This document shows, one piece after another, positions 1 to 9,449 of a stretch of 39,552 nucleotides of DNA (the stretch's first letter is position 1; each line of letters opens with the position of its first letter). The stretch covers positions 1-39,552 of the forward strand of contig CAZDET010000050.1 in NCBI GenBank assembly GCA_964504335.1, in the 5' to 3' direction. The stretch comes from CAZDET01 sp964504335. Its GTDB lineage: Bacteria; Bacteroidota; Bacteroidia; Chitinophagales; Saprospiraceae. Under the pieces are notes generated by a model that did not search any database, had not been told where the DNA came from, and was given only the letters and a program-made list of their open reading frames with translations. Position numbers and translations under genes: made by a program.

Positions 1-3000
1 TCCGTGGGCAGCCGCCAGCCATCACCCAACGCCGCACACGCTTGTTTAGCCGCTGACCAGGTGTACAGGCGGCCGTATTCTTGACAATTCGCAGGATCTT
101 CATCATAACACCACGAATCAGAGACCTCGTAATTTAGGTTTTCGGCCAGCCAGGTAAGGCCGTTGGCTTCAAACTGGATGGTCTGATAAGATTGGTCCTT
201 CAAAGTGGCTGTGCCTTTTTTGGGATACACAACCGGGTTAGCCGCAGGCAGGTCTGGTTCCGGGGTCGGTGGTTCGGCCGCGGGATTTGGAGCTGGTGCT
301 TCCTGGTTCAGCAAGGTCTCTAGGTTGGGCTGTTGCTGTAAGGTGTCAAAGTAAGCAGAATCGATGTCCCGGATGGCGTCGTAGTAGATCTTGGCGCTAT
401 CGGTGGCCTGCCTATTGGGGTAGAAATGGCTGAGCCCTAATCCGTGCAGTGCATCCGCAAACCGGGGCTGGTACTGGAGGGCCGCTTGAAAATCGGTCCG
501 TGCCAGTGGCAGTAGGGTATCTGCTCGCACCATGGCGCTGTCAATACCCGCCCCGTAGCGGAGTTGGCCGCTGTTGTACAACAAGCGGGCCGCATTTTCC
601 CGGGCTAAGGCATAATCGGGGCGCAGGGCCAGGGCGCGCTCCAGTGGCGGCAGGGCAGTCAGGTTGGTATCCCGCTGCCAGATGGCTACGGCTTCGTTGT
701 TGTAGAGAATGGCGCTGTCGGCGGTCAGCTGCTCCCGTACGAAAAAATTGGATTGGAGCGGTCGATCGAGGTGGGCCCGGTCCGCCGCGGGGACCTCCCC
801 AAATGCCCACTCGTAGAGTCGATCGGTTTGGCCGTAGGTGAGCATCATCAGGAGGGCGGATAGCACCAGGAGGGAAGCGGCCAGGGCCCACCGGAAGCTC
901 GGGTAGCGATAGGATCGCCCGGAGCTGGTTGGTCGTTGTTGCAGGAATGCCTCCGCATTTTCGGGGGGCTGCCCGGGGAGCTGCCGAACGATTGCATCCA
1001 GCTCGGCCCGTTGCCGTTTGTTCAACTGATTTTCGGCCAGTAGATACCGGATGCTCGCCTGTTGTTCGGCCCGGTGCGGGTAGAGGGCAAACTCCTGAAT
1101 GGCCAGATTGATTTGCAGTTCCAGGTTGGCGTATCCGTCTTTTGCATCGGCGGCTACGGCTAGCAATTCCCGCTGCACGGCGGTGCGAGCCAGGTGGGTC
1201 GCCTCGGGCGGGAGCGCCGCGAGCATTTCGCGGCGCAATTTCCTGGGGATGGCCTGCTCCCTTCGCAACCAGGGGATCCGGGCCAACAACAGCAGCTGGT
1301 CGTAGGTTACCTCCACGCCCAGTGGGGCCAGGGCGGTGCCGATGGCAATGGTCAGCTCCCAGGTCGGTTGGGGGTAGACGGCCAGGGCGCACCACCACGT
1401 AAATACAGCCGGGTAATCGGCCAGATAGGCGCGATGTTGCGCCAGCGTCTGCCAGTGGTGCGCGGGCAGATCGGCCCTCGAACGCTGTGCCGCTCGCCAT
1501 TCGGTAAAGGCCGGCCGGTCTGATGCTTCTTCTTCGTCCGTCTCCAGCAGGGCCGCCGCCGCCAGCAGGCCCCGAATATCCGAAGGGAATACCGGTAGCA
1601 GCTCGTACAGCGCCTTTTCCCGATAGTCCCAGGTGGCCGGCAGCAAAGGCGTAATCAACACCCGACGTTTCCAGCGACGGAGCACCGCGGCCTGTTCCAG
1701 GCGGGGGGCAACCCGCCCGAGGGCAAACGGATTGAGCAGGGCGTGGCCATCGCCCATGATCAACAGTCGGTGGGTGGGATACTGCCCGTGCAATTGATCC
1801 AGACTAATCCCGCCTGGATGTTGGTGGTTCCAGAAGCGGAAGAACGCATCTTGGTAGTAGAATAGGTCGATAAATACCTCGCGTTGCTGCAGGCTTTTCG
1901 CCAAATAGCCGAACAAGCGCGCCTGGTGGCTACTCCGCGATTGCTCGTCGATCAAAACGAGGTATTCGGGTGGTTTGCTCCCATAGCGGAAGCGGAGCTC
2001 GGGAAAGCCTCCGCTATCGATGGTCGCCTCGATGGATTTGGCAACATCCACCTGCTGCTGCGTACTTAACTGGCGGAGGCGCAGCCGATCCGCCACCCGC
2101 AATTGATCGGCCGTCTGTCGGATCCGATCGTCCTTTGGCTGGAAGGGGATAAAATAAGGAGCCCTATCGGTTACCTGAAAGCGGGCGGCCTCCTCGGGCA
2201 TATGCGTCGCAGCTTCCGGCTTGGAGGCTTGCTGCCACCAGCGCCACCATAGGAAGACCGTCAGGGCGGCCAATCCTCCCAGTAGCAGCCACGAGCCGGT
2301 ATGAAAGGCCGCCACCGGCGTTACCGCATCCTTTTGCAGGGGCAGGGGAAGTAGATAGGCTTTTTCTTCGCCCACCTGGATGTAGGAAAAGGTATCCGCT
2401 TTACAAAGGCCCTGCGCACCGGGTACTTCCACCTCTACCGAGACCCGATAATTTCCTTCCCGTTCGTACTGGTGTTCCGGCACCGCCCGGCGGGAGGAAG
2501 CACCGTCGCCGAAGCGCCATAAATAGGCCGCATCCGGGCGGTTGGTGGCAACGGAAAAGGCGATGGCCTCACCCATTCCCACCCGATCGGCCGAAACCTG
2601 AATGGCCGCTACCCGCGGCGGGGCCGCACACCGGACCGAAATCATCGAATCGATTCGGGCAACGATCCGATCGCCCCCGCCATCCGCAGCCGTTAACTGG
2701 ACGATCTGCTTTTCCCTTGCGGAAAGCACGACCGACCAGTGCACCTGATCCCGTACCCGTTCGATGGGTGTTCCTGCCGAATCGAGCAACGCCCAATCGA
2801 AGCGAAATCGGCTCGTGTCGAGGCCAGACCGATTTCGCAGATGCAAGGTATCGCCCACGATTGGCGTGTTGGCGATTTCGAAATACAATGCCGGTTCCGG
2901 AACAGCCGGGCGAGACGCATAATAAATAAACACCCCCCCCAACAACAGCAGCCCCAAAACCGCCGGCAGTATCAACCACCGATTAAATGGAGGCTTCTGT

Positions 3001-3302
3001 ACCGAATCTGCTATGCTTGCGGACTCTTCGCTGATTGGCCACTCGGCCGGTGCCCTCAGTTCTTGCAGGTAGCGCTCAAAAACCGAATAGAATTGCTGCT
3101 GCGCCTGGGCATCCTTACAAACAATCGGTGCCAGTAGGTACTTCAGCCGCTCAGGCTGCCCGAACACTTCCCCCGCTGCGCCTCGCAGGAGTTGGATGAT
3201 CCGCAGTTTATCCCCCGGCGTAATCCGGAAGCCCGCTAATTCCAGCCGTTGAAAAAGCGTTTCTAAGGGCAGCTTGATATGTCGATCGGTGGCTTCGATG
3301 GC
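1..3302 (-). CDS. Large multi-TM protein with PKD, vWA-like and C-terminal FISUMP domains (partial, no canonical start)
   Basis: One frame stays open for about 1100 codons from 3302 to the left edge, where the gene is cut. Numbering residues from 3299: an N-terminal helical region (1-90), TM helix (107-128), a PKD/Ig-like domain with the motif YLWRFGDG (about 228-309), a second TM (336-353), a Rossmann-like stretch resembling a degenerate von Willebrand A domain (about 445-580, with DEQSRS in place of DxSxS), a third TM (about 795-816), a TPR-like region, a Pro/Glu linker, and the start of a Fibrobacter-succinogenes-major-paralogue (FISUMP) domain with WLAENLNY, YGRLYTW and WRLPT. It directly follows the MoxR ATPase gene and is probably co-transcribed with it; a vWA-like partner is what MoxR proteins usually have. 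The frame follows the MoxR TGA directly and has no early ATG. Start and exact function are unknown; the vWA reading is inference. Confidence 0.75.
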
Positions 3303-4268
3303 TCACGCGTTTTGCTCGGTCTGCAAATGCTCCCTGATGGCCTCCATATCTTCCCGGGTCTTGATCAGCACCGCGAGATTGTCGATCATGTAGCGGTTGC
3401 GGGCTCCCTCGTCTTTTTCGTACACCTCCCGGAGTTCCAGTATGCGCAACCAGGCCATCAATTCGGCCGTAGCGGGGGGCTTGCGCACCGATTGCCTGCG
3501 CACGGTCTCAAAGAACCGGATACACTCATCCAGAAAGGATTCCGCAAAGCGGGTATCGCCTCCCAACTGGGACCGAACGATCTCCAGCAATTGCGCATTG
3601 GACGGGAAGGGAATGTGATAAAACACACAGCGGCGCAGAAACGCATCCGGCAGGTTCCGTTCGGAGTTGGAGGTCATAACCACCACAATCCGCTGCTCGC
3701 GGTTGGCTTTAATCGGGTAGTTGTTCTGCTCCTTTATCCGAAACCGGTAGCTTTCGATTTCGTCGAGGATATCGTTGGTAAAGTCCCGCGGTGCCTTGTC
3801 AATTTCATCAATAAGTACAACGGCACTTTGGGGCTCCGGTGCCAGGCGCGTATTGAATCGCGTAGAGTCTACCGCCGCCGGATCGGTCTGAGCAATGGCT
3901 TTTCCCAGGGCCTGCAATTCTAAATAATCAGCCGTACGGACGGTCGGCGTATCCGTTTCCCGCTTGATATTGGCCGCCTGGAAGTGGGCCAGGGCATCGT
4001 AGGTATAGAAAAGATCTCTGGCCGTGGAGGTCGTCTTGGTATTGAACACCAAAGGCTGAGGCGCAAAGCGGTACGCACTTTCCTGTTTGGCCAGTTCGTG
4101 CGCCACTTTGTACGCCAGGCGGGTTTTGCCCGTTCCCGGCTCGCCGGTGAGCAGCAGGGGCTGATCGAGGGCGATGGCTACCTCTATCGCGTTTTTCAGG
4201 CCTTCGTCCAGGATGTATTTTTCCGGATCGAAGGGCGGGGCGGCGTAGTCATTAATAATTATTTTCAT
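3303..4268 (-). CDS. MoxR-family AAA+ ATPase
   Basis: A 321-residue AAA+ ATPase of the MoxR/AAA_5 type. Walker A is GEPGTGKT (42-49), Walker B VLIDEID (151-157), sensor 1 TSN (199-201), and an arginine-finger region LRRC lies near 211-214. MoxR ATPases act as chaperone-like remodellers, normally with a vWA-domain partner encoded next door. It begins 42 bp after the EAD11/iSTAND gene and ends with a TGA directly in front of, and in the same frame as, the large membrane protein, so the three genes look like one operon. The MoxR family call is firm. Its role in an NTP-driven conflict or signalling system is inferred from the neighbours. Confidence 0.9.
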   Translation of the reverse strand: MKIIINDYAAPPFDPEKYILDEGLKNAIEVAIALDQPLLLTGEPGTGKTRLAYKVAHELAKQESAYRFAPQPLVFNTKTTSTARDLFYTYDALAHFQAANIKRETDTPTVRTADYLELQALGKAIAQTDPAAVDSTRFNTRLAPEPQSAVVLIDEIDKAPRDFTNDILDEIESYRFRIKEQNNYPIKANREQRIVVVMTSNSERNLPDAFLRRCVFYHIPFPSNAQLLEIVRSQLGGDTRFAESFLDECIRFFETVRRQSVRKPPATAELMAWLRILELREVYEKDEGARNRYMIDNLAVLIKTREDMEAIREHLQTEQNA

Positions 4269-4310
4269 ATTGTAGTGCTCTTTTCGAAGCGCGTTTGGGT
4301 TTTCGTATAT

Positions 4311-5402
4311 CTACTGCAATCGATTTTCATTGAATGCCGCAATGATCTGCGCTAACTTGATTTGCACATCCTCCATGTAGAACAATTGCGATTTATCCTT
4401 GCCAAAATACTGTTCGCGCAATTGTTTTCGCCGATGCGCAAACGGCTGAATACTACGGTACTTCTCCAACCAGCGCGATACATCCCGGTAAGTGACCATA
4501 TTCAATTCCGGCAGCGCGGTGATGCGCTTGCTGTCTTGTACAACCTGCCGAACTTCTTCGCGTACCGCTTCCTCTTCTTCTTCGTACTCCAGCCCGAGAA
4601 AAAACAGGAAGGTCGGACAATCCTCCGGTAGGGAACAACTACAGAATTCGTCGATAAACCACCGGGCGGCCGCGGGTACCATTTCGGCATCCCAGTCGTA
4701 TGGATTGATACTGATCAGCACGCAGACATAGTCCTTACTGGAAAGGGATTTCAGGGCGGGGCTGTGGGCTACCAGATCTGAAAGTCGTTGCTTCAGGAGC
4801 GGCTCTTTTTCGTTGGGCTGCACCTGAAAGGCCGCAAAGAGGCTTTTGAGGATATTGATTAAGTAGACGTCCAGACTGGCACTGAGGTCGGGCGTAAAGG
4901 TGACTTGCACTGGGGGCAGGGCATCGCCCATCTTCGGATTAACCAAATCTTGAAACACCCCGTAAAGCTCGTAGGCCAGGCGGTTAAACAAGCCCTCGTG
5001 GGCGTGCACGTCCAAACCGTAGATATAGTAAAATTGAATGTTCCGCTGCTGCTCCAGCCGATTGGTAGTAAACGTACCGATCTGGTCGACGCGGTCGCAG
5101 GTGTACTGGTGGTAGTGTTGCAAGGCGACCGATGTGGAAGGGGTGAGCTCGCCCTCAGATTCTAGTTTTTTAATGAATCCCAGCAACGAATTCACGAGTA
5201 GATTTTCTCGATGCGTGTAGGTGCTATAGTCTACGATTCCTTTTCGTTGCTCCTGGGTTAGTCGATTCCATTGGGAAGTTAAATTAATCACCTCATCTTC
5301 GTACGACGACCGATGCGCCTTCACCCAACTAGCGAGTGCGGCAAGTGCTTCCTCCGGCTTCCCGGTGCGGATTAGTTCTTTTATGGCTTGTAGGGTTGTC
5401 AT
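4311..5402 (-). CDS. EAD11 plus inactive-STAND-like protein
   Basis: A 363-residue cytoplasmic protein. Residues 1-80 read like effector-associated domain 11: a helix starting AIKELIRTGKPEEALAAL, then INLTSQWNRLTQEQRKGIVD, then a basic/aliphatic helix ending LLGFIKKLE. The rest (about 95-360) resembles the inactive STAND (iSTAND) NTPase fold: YYIYGLDVHAHEGLFNRLAYEL sits where a P-loop would be but lacks GxxxxGK[ST], DYVCVLISINPYDW resembles the Walker B strand, and LPELNMVTYRDVSRWLEKY resembles the terminal helix. EAD domains are thought to bring effector and sensor modules together by homotypic contact. As first gene of the cassette it is the likely adaptor or sensor. EAD11 is the more secure of the two assignments; both rest on recall of the families. 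Confidence 0.72.
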   Translation of the reverse strand: MTTLQAIKELIRTGKPEEALAALASWVKAHRSSYEDEVINLTSQWNRLTQEQRKGIVDYSTYTHRENLLVNSLLGFIKKLESEGELTPSTSVALQHYHQYTCDRVDQIGTFTTNRLEQQRNIQFYYIYGLDVHAHEGLFNRLAYELYGVFQDLVNPKMGDALPPVQVTFTPDLSASLDVYLINILKSLFAAFQVQPNEKEPLLKQRLSDLVAHSPALKSLSSKDYVCVLISINPYDWDAEMVPAAARWFIDEFCSCSLPEDCPTFLFFLGLEYEEEEEAVREEVRQVVQDSKRITALPELNMVTYRDVSRWLEKYRSIQPFAHRRKQLREQYFGKDKSQLFYMEDVQIKLAQIIAAFNENRLQ

Positions 5403-5567
5403 AGGCCGCCGTCGTTTCCCATCCAGCGTTGTAAATATAAAAGTCGGTGGGTATTTACCGGAAGAATGAGGACATAATCCTTCAAGTCGAAGAATTCGGC
5501 TAATTTTCGGCTCCCTCTTATTGTCAGGGGAAAAATGTGGAAGGTCCGGTGGGCGGGCGAGTCGGAG

Positions 5568-7235
5568 CTAGCGATCCGGAGCCACCGCCACATCGATCAG
5601 ATACCGCTGCAACAGCCCCTCCAGCTCCGCCTGCCCGAAGGCCGGTAGGCGGATGGACTGCCACCGATCCGTTACCGGCACCAGGCGCGTGTCGCCAATG
5701 CGGATGGGCAGGGCAAAACCCGGCACGTCGGCCTGCCAGCGGTAGGAAAGCAGGACGCCGTCGGCTTGCGGCTCGGTGCGATACCGCAGCGTAGGGACGG
5801 ACGGATAGTACAGATACTGCTGCAGCTCGGGCCGCCAATCCCGGCCGGTTTGCGACTCCATGTAGTCGATGAAGTCTTGCGTGGTGGTGATTTGGTAGGC
5901 CTGCTGCTCGTAGAATCCCTTTAAAATACCGCGCCACTGGCTCGTGTCAGCCAGGGCGTGGCGCAGGGTGTTCAATACCCAGGCTCCTTTGTTGTAGTAA
6001 TCGGCGTCGCCCCCTTGTTCGAAATTGACACCGATGGGACCGACCATGGGTTGTTGATTTTTGATACCAAATCGCTGCCCCCACAAATACCCCAGGGCCT
6101 CGTCGTAGCCGTAGTGATACTCGACGAAGAGCGACTCCATGTAGGTGGTAAAGGACTCGTGGATCCACATTTCGGCGATATCGCCCATACTGACGCTGTT
6201 GCCGAAGTACTCGTGCCCGGTTTCGTGCACGATGATGTAATCCCAGTCCATATGCGGGGGAATCATCGTGCCGAGGTAGCCGCGCATGTATTGGTTGCCG
6301 TAGGCGACGGCACTTTGGTGCTCCATGCCCAGGTAGGGAGTCTCTACCAGCGCAAATCCATCGCGCCAGAAGGGATACTTTCCAAAGTAAAATTCGAATG
6401 CGGCTAGCACGTCCTGCACCTGCCGGAAGTGCTCTTTGGCACGCTCCAGATTGTAGTCGAGCACGTAGTAATCCAGCCGGAGTGGCGCTCCATCCGCGGC
6501 GGTGTAGGTATCGTCGAAGTGGGCGTAATGGCCAATATTGACGCTTACGTTGTAATTGTTGATCGAATAGGTAACGCCCCAGTCGAAACGCCGAAAGCCG
6601 TCGGGATCGACGGAAGTGCCGAGCAAATCACCGTTGGCAATACAGGTCAGTTCGGGCGGCACGGCTACGCTGATGCGCAGGCTATCGGGCTCGTCGGACA
6701 AGTGGTCTTTGTTGGGCCACCAGAGGCTGGCACCGTCGCCCTCGCAGGCAACACCTACCCAGGGGCGATCCCGTTCATCGGTGGCCCACACGAAGCCCCC
6801 GTCCCAGGGTGGCATATTGGCCACGGTTGGTTTTCCGTGATAGTACATCCGCAGCACGGCCCCGGTACCGGCGGGCTGCTCGGCTGGCAGATCGATGAAG
6901 ATGGCATCGGCCTCCCGCTCGAAGTCCAATAGCGCCTTTGTCCCGATCATTACCACCGAATCGAATTGCATATTGCGATACAAATCCACCTGCAAGCGAC
7001 CGAGTGGTGCCGTCGCTTGGTAGTGCATATCGACGTAGCCCTGAATGGCCTGAGCAGCAGGATCGATGCGCACATGCAAATCGTAGAAATGCACGTCGTA
7101 GTGGGTCCGCTCGGGCCGCAATCCGCCGCGCAGGGAATCCGCCCGGGAAAACGTGATCTCTTGAAAGAAGCCGGATTGTGCGGTAAGGGAAAAGGCAGTT
7201 AACGCAATCAGGCAACTTAGGATGATTCGGTTCAT
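5568..7235 (-). CDS. M1-family zinc metallopeptidase (aminopeptidase), exported
   Basis: A 555-residue M1 peptidase with an N-terminal signal peptide (MNRIILSCLIALTAFSLTAQ). The zinc motif HETGH lies near residue 335 and is followed 18 residues later by the third ligand in WIHESF, the exact M1 spacing. The upstream YLGMEHQS corresponds to the exopeptidase GxMEN motif, here GMEH. It lacks the long C-terminal helical domain of PepN, as is common for short Bacteroidota M1 enzymes. It should trim peptides in the periplasm or outside the cell. The gene stands alone, between the OmpA-family gene and the conflict cassette. A possible promoter lies at 7271-7300. Confidence 0.93.
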   Translation of the reverse strand: MNRIILSCLIALTAFSLTAQSGFFQEITFSRADSLRGGLRPERTHYDVHFYDLHVRIDPAAQAIQGYVDMHYQATAPLGRLQVDLYRNMQFDSVVMIGTKALLDFEREADAIFIDLPAEQPAGTGAVLRMYYHGKPTVANMPPWDGGFVWATDERDRPWVGVACEGDGASLWWPNKDHLSDEPDSLRISVAVPPELTCIANGDLLGTSVDPDGFRRFDWGVTYSINNYNVSVNIGHYAHFDDTYTAADGAPLRLDYYVLDYNLERAKEHFRQVQDVLAAFEFYFGKYPFWRDGFALVETPYLGMEHQSAVAYGNQYMRGYLGTMIPPHMDWDYIIVHETGHEYFGNSVSMGDIAEMWIHESFTTYMESLFVEYHYGYDEALGYLWGQRFGIKNQQPMVGPIGVNFEQGGDADYYNKGAWVLNTLRHALADTSQWRGILKGFYEQQAYQITTTQDFIDYMESQTGRDWRPELQQYLYYPSVPTLRYRTEPQADGVLLSYRWQADVPGFALPIRIGDTRLVPVTDRWQSIRLPAFGQAELEGLLQRYLIDVAVAPDR

Positions 7236-7270
7236 AGTAGTTCGTTCAGGTGTTTAAGCGCCTCAACGCC

Positions 7271-7300
7271 TAAACATATAAACTATTAAACATGAGTCAA
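7271..7300 (-). promoter_or_regulatory. Possible Bacteroidota promoter for the M1 peptidase gene
   Basis: On the minus strand TTGAC is followed after 19 nt by TATGTTTA, one base off the TAnnTTTG -7 consensus. It lies about 35 bp before the peptidase ATG. The spacing fits the Bacteroidota sigma factor; no transcription start evidence is available. An imperfect inverted repeat (GTTTAAGCG / CGCCTAAAC) follows it toward the gene. Confidence 0.4.
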
Positions 7301-7336
7301 TTCTAATGTGAGAGTTGGAGGATGGACATCCTGCAC

Positions 7337-8878
7337 TCATTCACCAGCGAGGTATAATTGAAACTCTACCCGTCGGTTTTTCGTGCGTTGGGTGTCCGAA
7401 TTAGCGGGCGAAAGGGGAAATTTATTGCCTAGCCCTTCGAATCGAAGGCGGTTTTTGGCGACTCCCCGATCGATCAGATACGCATAGACGGCTTTCGCGC
7501 GCAGGGTGGCCCAATCGCGCTGGTCATTTTCCGAGGCTTGCGGGTCGGCGTGCCCCCGAATAAGCACCTGATACGACGGATGCTTCCGCAGGAATCGCTC
7601 CACGGATTCGAGCAGATCAAACTGGCGCAGCTCGCTGCTATTGGGGGCAAACGTGATGAATTGCTGCTGGAGGAGTTCGGCCTGCTTCCGGGGCCCCTGA
7701 ACGACCGGACAGCCCTGCTCCGTGAAGAGCCCGAAGCGCTCCGGGCAGGCATCCTCAATGTCGGGAATACCGTCTCCATCCGTATCGGGGCATCCTTGAA
7801 ACAGGAAGGGGCCGTACTCGGTCGGGCAAAGGTCGTCTTCGTCCAGCAGGCCGTCTTCGTCCGTATCGATGGGCGGGCACCCGAGTCGGGAGACGGGCCC
7901 CGGCACCTCCGGGCAGTTATCCTGTGAATCGTCGAGTCCGTCATTGTCGCTATCGCCGGGTGGGCAACCGGCCCGGTCGGCCAGGCCGGCGACGTGGGGG
8001 CATTCGTCGTCCGGATCGGGGATACCGTCGTTGTCGTAATCGGGGCACCCGCCAAATTGGGGCAACCCCACCACAAGGGGGCAATCGTCGAGCCGATCTT
8101 CTACCCCGTCGGCATCGGAATCCGGACAGCCCTTAAACCCATAGCCTCCGGCGAGGTCGGGGCATTGATCTTCCCGATCGACGATGCCGTCCTGGTCGCG
8201 ATCCAAGCGTTGCAGGTTGTAGGCCATCCCGATCAGCAGATTTCCGTAGCCGTCGCGATCGTCGGGGTTTCCGGCCTGGCTGACGCCATCCAGGTAGTCG
8301 GTATCGGTGAGTACTACCTGGAAACTCATCTCGGCCTGCAAGCGCTCTCCTAATTGCACACTCGTTCCGACACCGATGGGGATCATCCACGCATGCAAGT
8401 CGTAGGGGTAGCCCCGGTCCATGCGTATCGGAAGTTGCAATTCGGGTAGGAGGTTCTCGTCGAGCTGGACCTCGGGATCAAACCAAAGGTGTCCGACACC
8501 GGCATACACGAAGGGCCGTAACCGGTAGCCCGGAAGCGGCATGTAGCGCACCTGGGCCGACAGCCCGTACGTGGGGGTATTGAACTGAAATTTCCGCTGT
8601 TGAAAATAGTCGGCCCGCGAGTAGCGGTCCTGATCCGTGAGTACGGTATAATGGCCTTCGAGACTTAACTGCCAGTAGGCAAACTGGTGTCCGATGCGGA
8701 GTTCGTAATACGGTTCTTGGCTTTGCCAATGGCTGTAGGAGCGCTCACCGAGGTCCGATTTAGGAAGGGTAAGTCCAAATTGCCCACCTACCAACCAGCC
8801 TGCCGTTTGTGCACGAGTCGTTTGGATGGCAAAAACCAAGCATCCACAGAGGAGTATACGCAAGAACTGTTGCACCAT
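7337..8878 (-). CDS. OmpA-family outer membrane protein with thrombospondin type 3 repeats
   Basis: A 513-residue protein. The start at 8878 is preferred over 8944 because it gives a proper signal peptide (MVQQFLRILLCGCLVFAI...RAQ). After it come a beta-barrel-like region (about 25-215), six Ca-binding thrombospondin type 3 repeats of the DxDxDGxxDxxDxCP form (about 226-390), and an OmpA C-terminal peptidoglycan-binding domain (about 405-513) with FAPNSSEL, RGHADP and NRRVEFQL. It should anchor the outer membrane to peptidoglycan. This is a very common Bacteroidota architecture. A promoter-like TTG-N20-TATTTTTC lies upstream on the minus strand, but it is weak. Confidence 0.9.
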   Translation of the reverse strand: MVQQFLRILLCGCLVFAIQTTRAQTAGWLVGGQFGLTLPKSDLGERSYSHWQSQEPYYELRIGHQFAYWQLSLEGHYTVLTDQDRYSRADYFQQRKFQFNTPTYGLSAQVRYMPLPGYRLRPFVYAGVGHLWFDPEVQLDENLLPELQLPIRMDRGYPYDLHAWMIPIGVGTSVQLGERLQAEMSFQVVLTDTDYLDGVSQAGNPDDRDGYGNLLIGMAYNLQRLDRDQDGIVDREDQCPDLAGGYGFKGCPDSDADGVEDRLDDCPLVVGLPQFGGCPDYDNDGIPDPDDECPHVAGLADRAGCPPGDSDNDGLDDSQDNCPEVPGPVSRLGCPPIDTDEDGLLDEDDLCPTEYGPFLFQGCPDTDGDGIPDIEDACPERFGLFTEQGCPVVQGPRKQAELLQQQFITFAPNSSELRQFDLLESVERFLRKHPSYQVLIRGHADPQASENDQRDWATLRAKAVYAYLIDRGVAKNRLRFEGLGNKFPLSPANSDTQRTKNRRVEFQLYLAGE

Positions 8879-9058
8879 ATCATATCCGCCGACTCCAAAA
8901 AGTGCGTTCGGATCATCCGAGTTTTCATCTACCTCCAAAATCAATCCGTATGGAAAAATACCGAATCATTTGCATATGAACAACGGTGGTGCCGCTCTCT
9001 TTCGGGATGGGCCTATCTGTCCGGTACGCGGTGGTTTTCAGCCAAGGTGTGGTTGGGG

Positions 9059-9427
9059 TCAAATCGCCAAAAGAGCGTTTGCCACCGCCAGCACCAATGC
9101 CAGCAGCAACGCCCAGCCAAAACTCCGGGTGTTGAAGCCTTTCATGAAGTAGTCGGCAATGCGGATGACGGCCGCGTCGACAATCAGGCTAAACAGACCG
9201 AGCGTGATCCAGTTGATGGGAGCCGTAATGAAGCTCAGGATGGCCCCGATCGTCGAATTGAGGACCGCCAGCAGCACGGCCAGAATAACCGCCCGGGAGA
9301 AGTCTTTCACCTCGACACCCTTGAGCAGGTAAGCGGCCCCCATAATGATGAGGGCATTCACCAACAGGCGAATCAGAAAGCCTCCCAATCCGCCCTGAAA
9401 GATGACTACATCGGCAAGTATAAACAT
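9059..9427 (-). CDS. Phage holin 4-like (PF04020-type) small membrane protein
   Basis: A 122-residue, very hydrophobic protein starting MFILADVV. Four TM segments alternate with short loops; GGFLIRLLVNALIIMGAAYL, the amphipathic VEVKDFSRAVILAVLLAVLN and FITAPINWITLGLFSLIVDA are typical of the PF04020 family, also called superfamily IV 4-TMS holin-like proteins. Despite the name these are usually chromosomal housekeeping membrane proteins of unknown role. A TTG start at 9490 is possible but would add a charged, non-conserved extension that overlaps the upstream gene. It lies 22 bp after the coiled-coil gene and is probably in operon with it. Confidence 0.82.
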   Translation of the reverse strand: MFILADVVIFQGGLGGFLIRLLVNALIIMGAAYLLKGVEVKDFSRAVILAVLLAVLNSTIGAILSFITAPINWITLGLFSLIVDAAVIRIADYFMKGFNTRSFGWALLLALVLAVANALLAI

Positions 9428-9449
9428 GAGTTGTTGGTTGAAATAATTG

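Noticed and set aside
541..1500. Minus-strand frame of 319 codons inside the FISUMP protein
   Set aside because: Proline/arginine/glycine-rich translation without motifs; the neighbouring frame carries the recognisable domains and is open across the whole region.
2569..2979. Minus-strand frame of 136 codons that could give the large gene an ATG start
   Set aside because: It is in a different frame from the PKD and TM region and ends within it.
7319..7332. Palindrome AGGATG-GA-CATCCT as terminator of the OmpA-family gene
   Set aside because: Stem only 6 bp with a 2-nt centre and no T-run; too weak to call.
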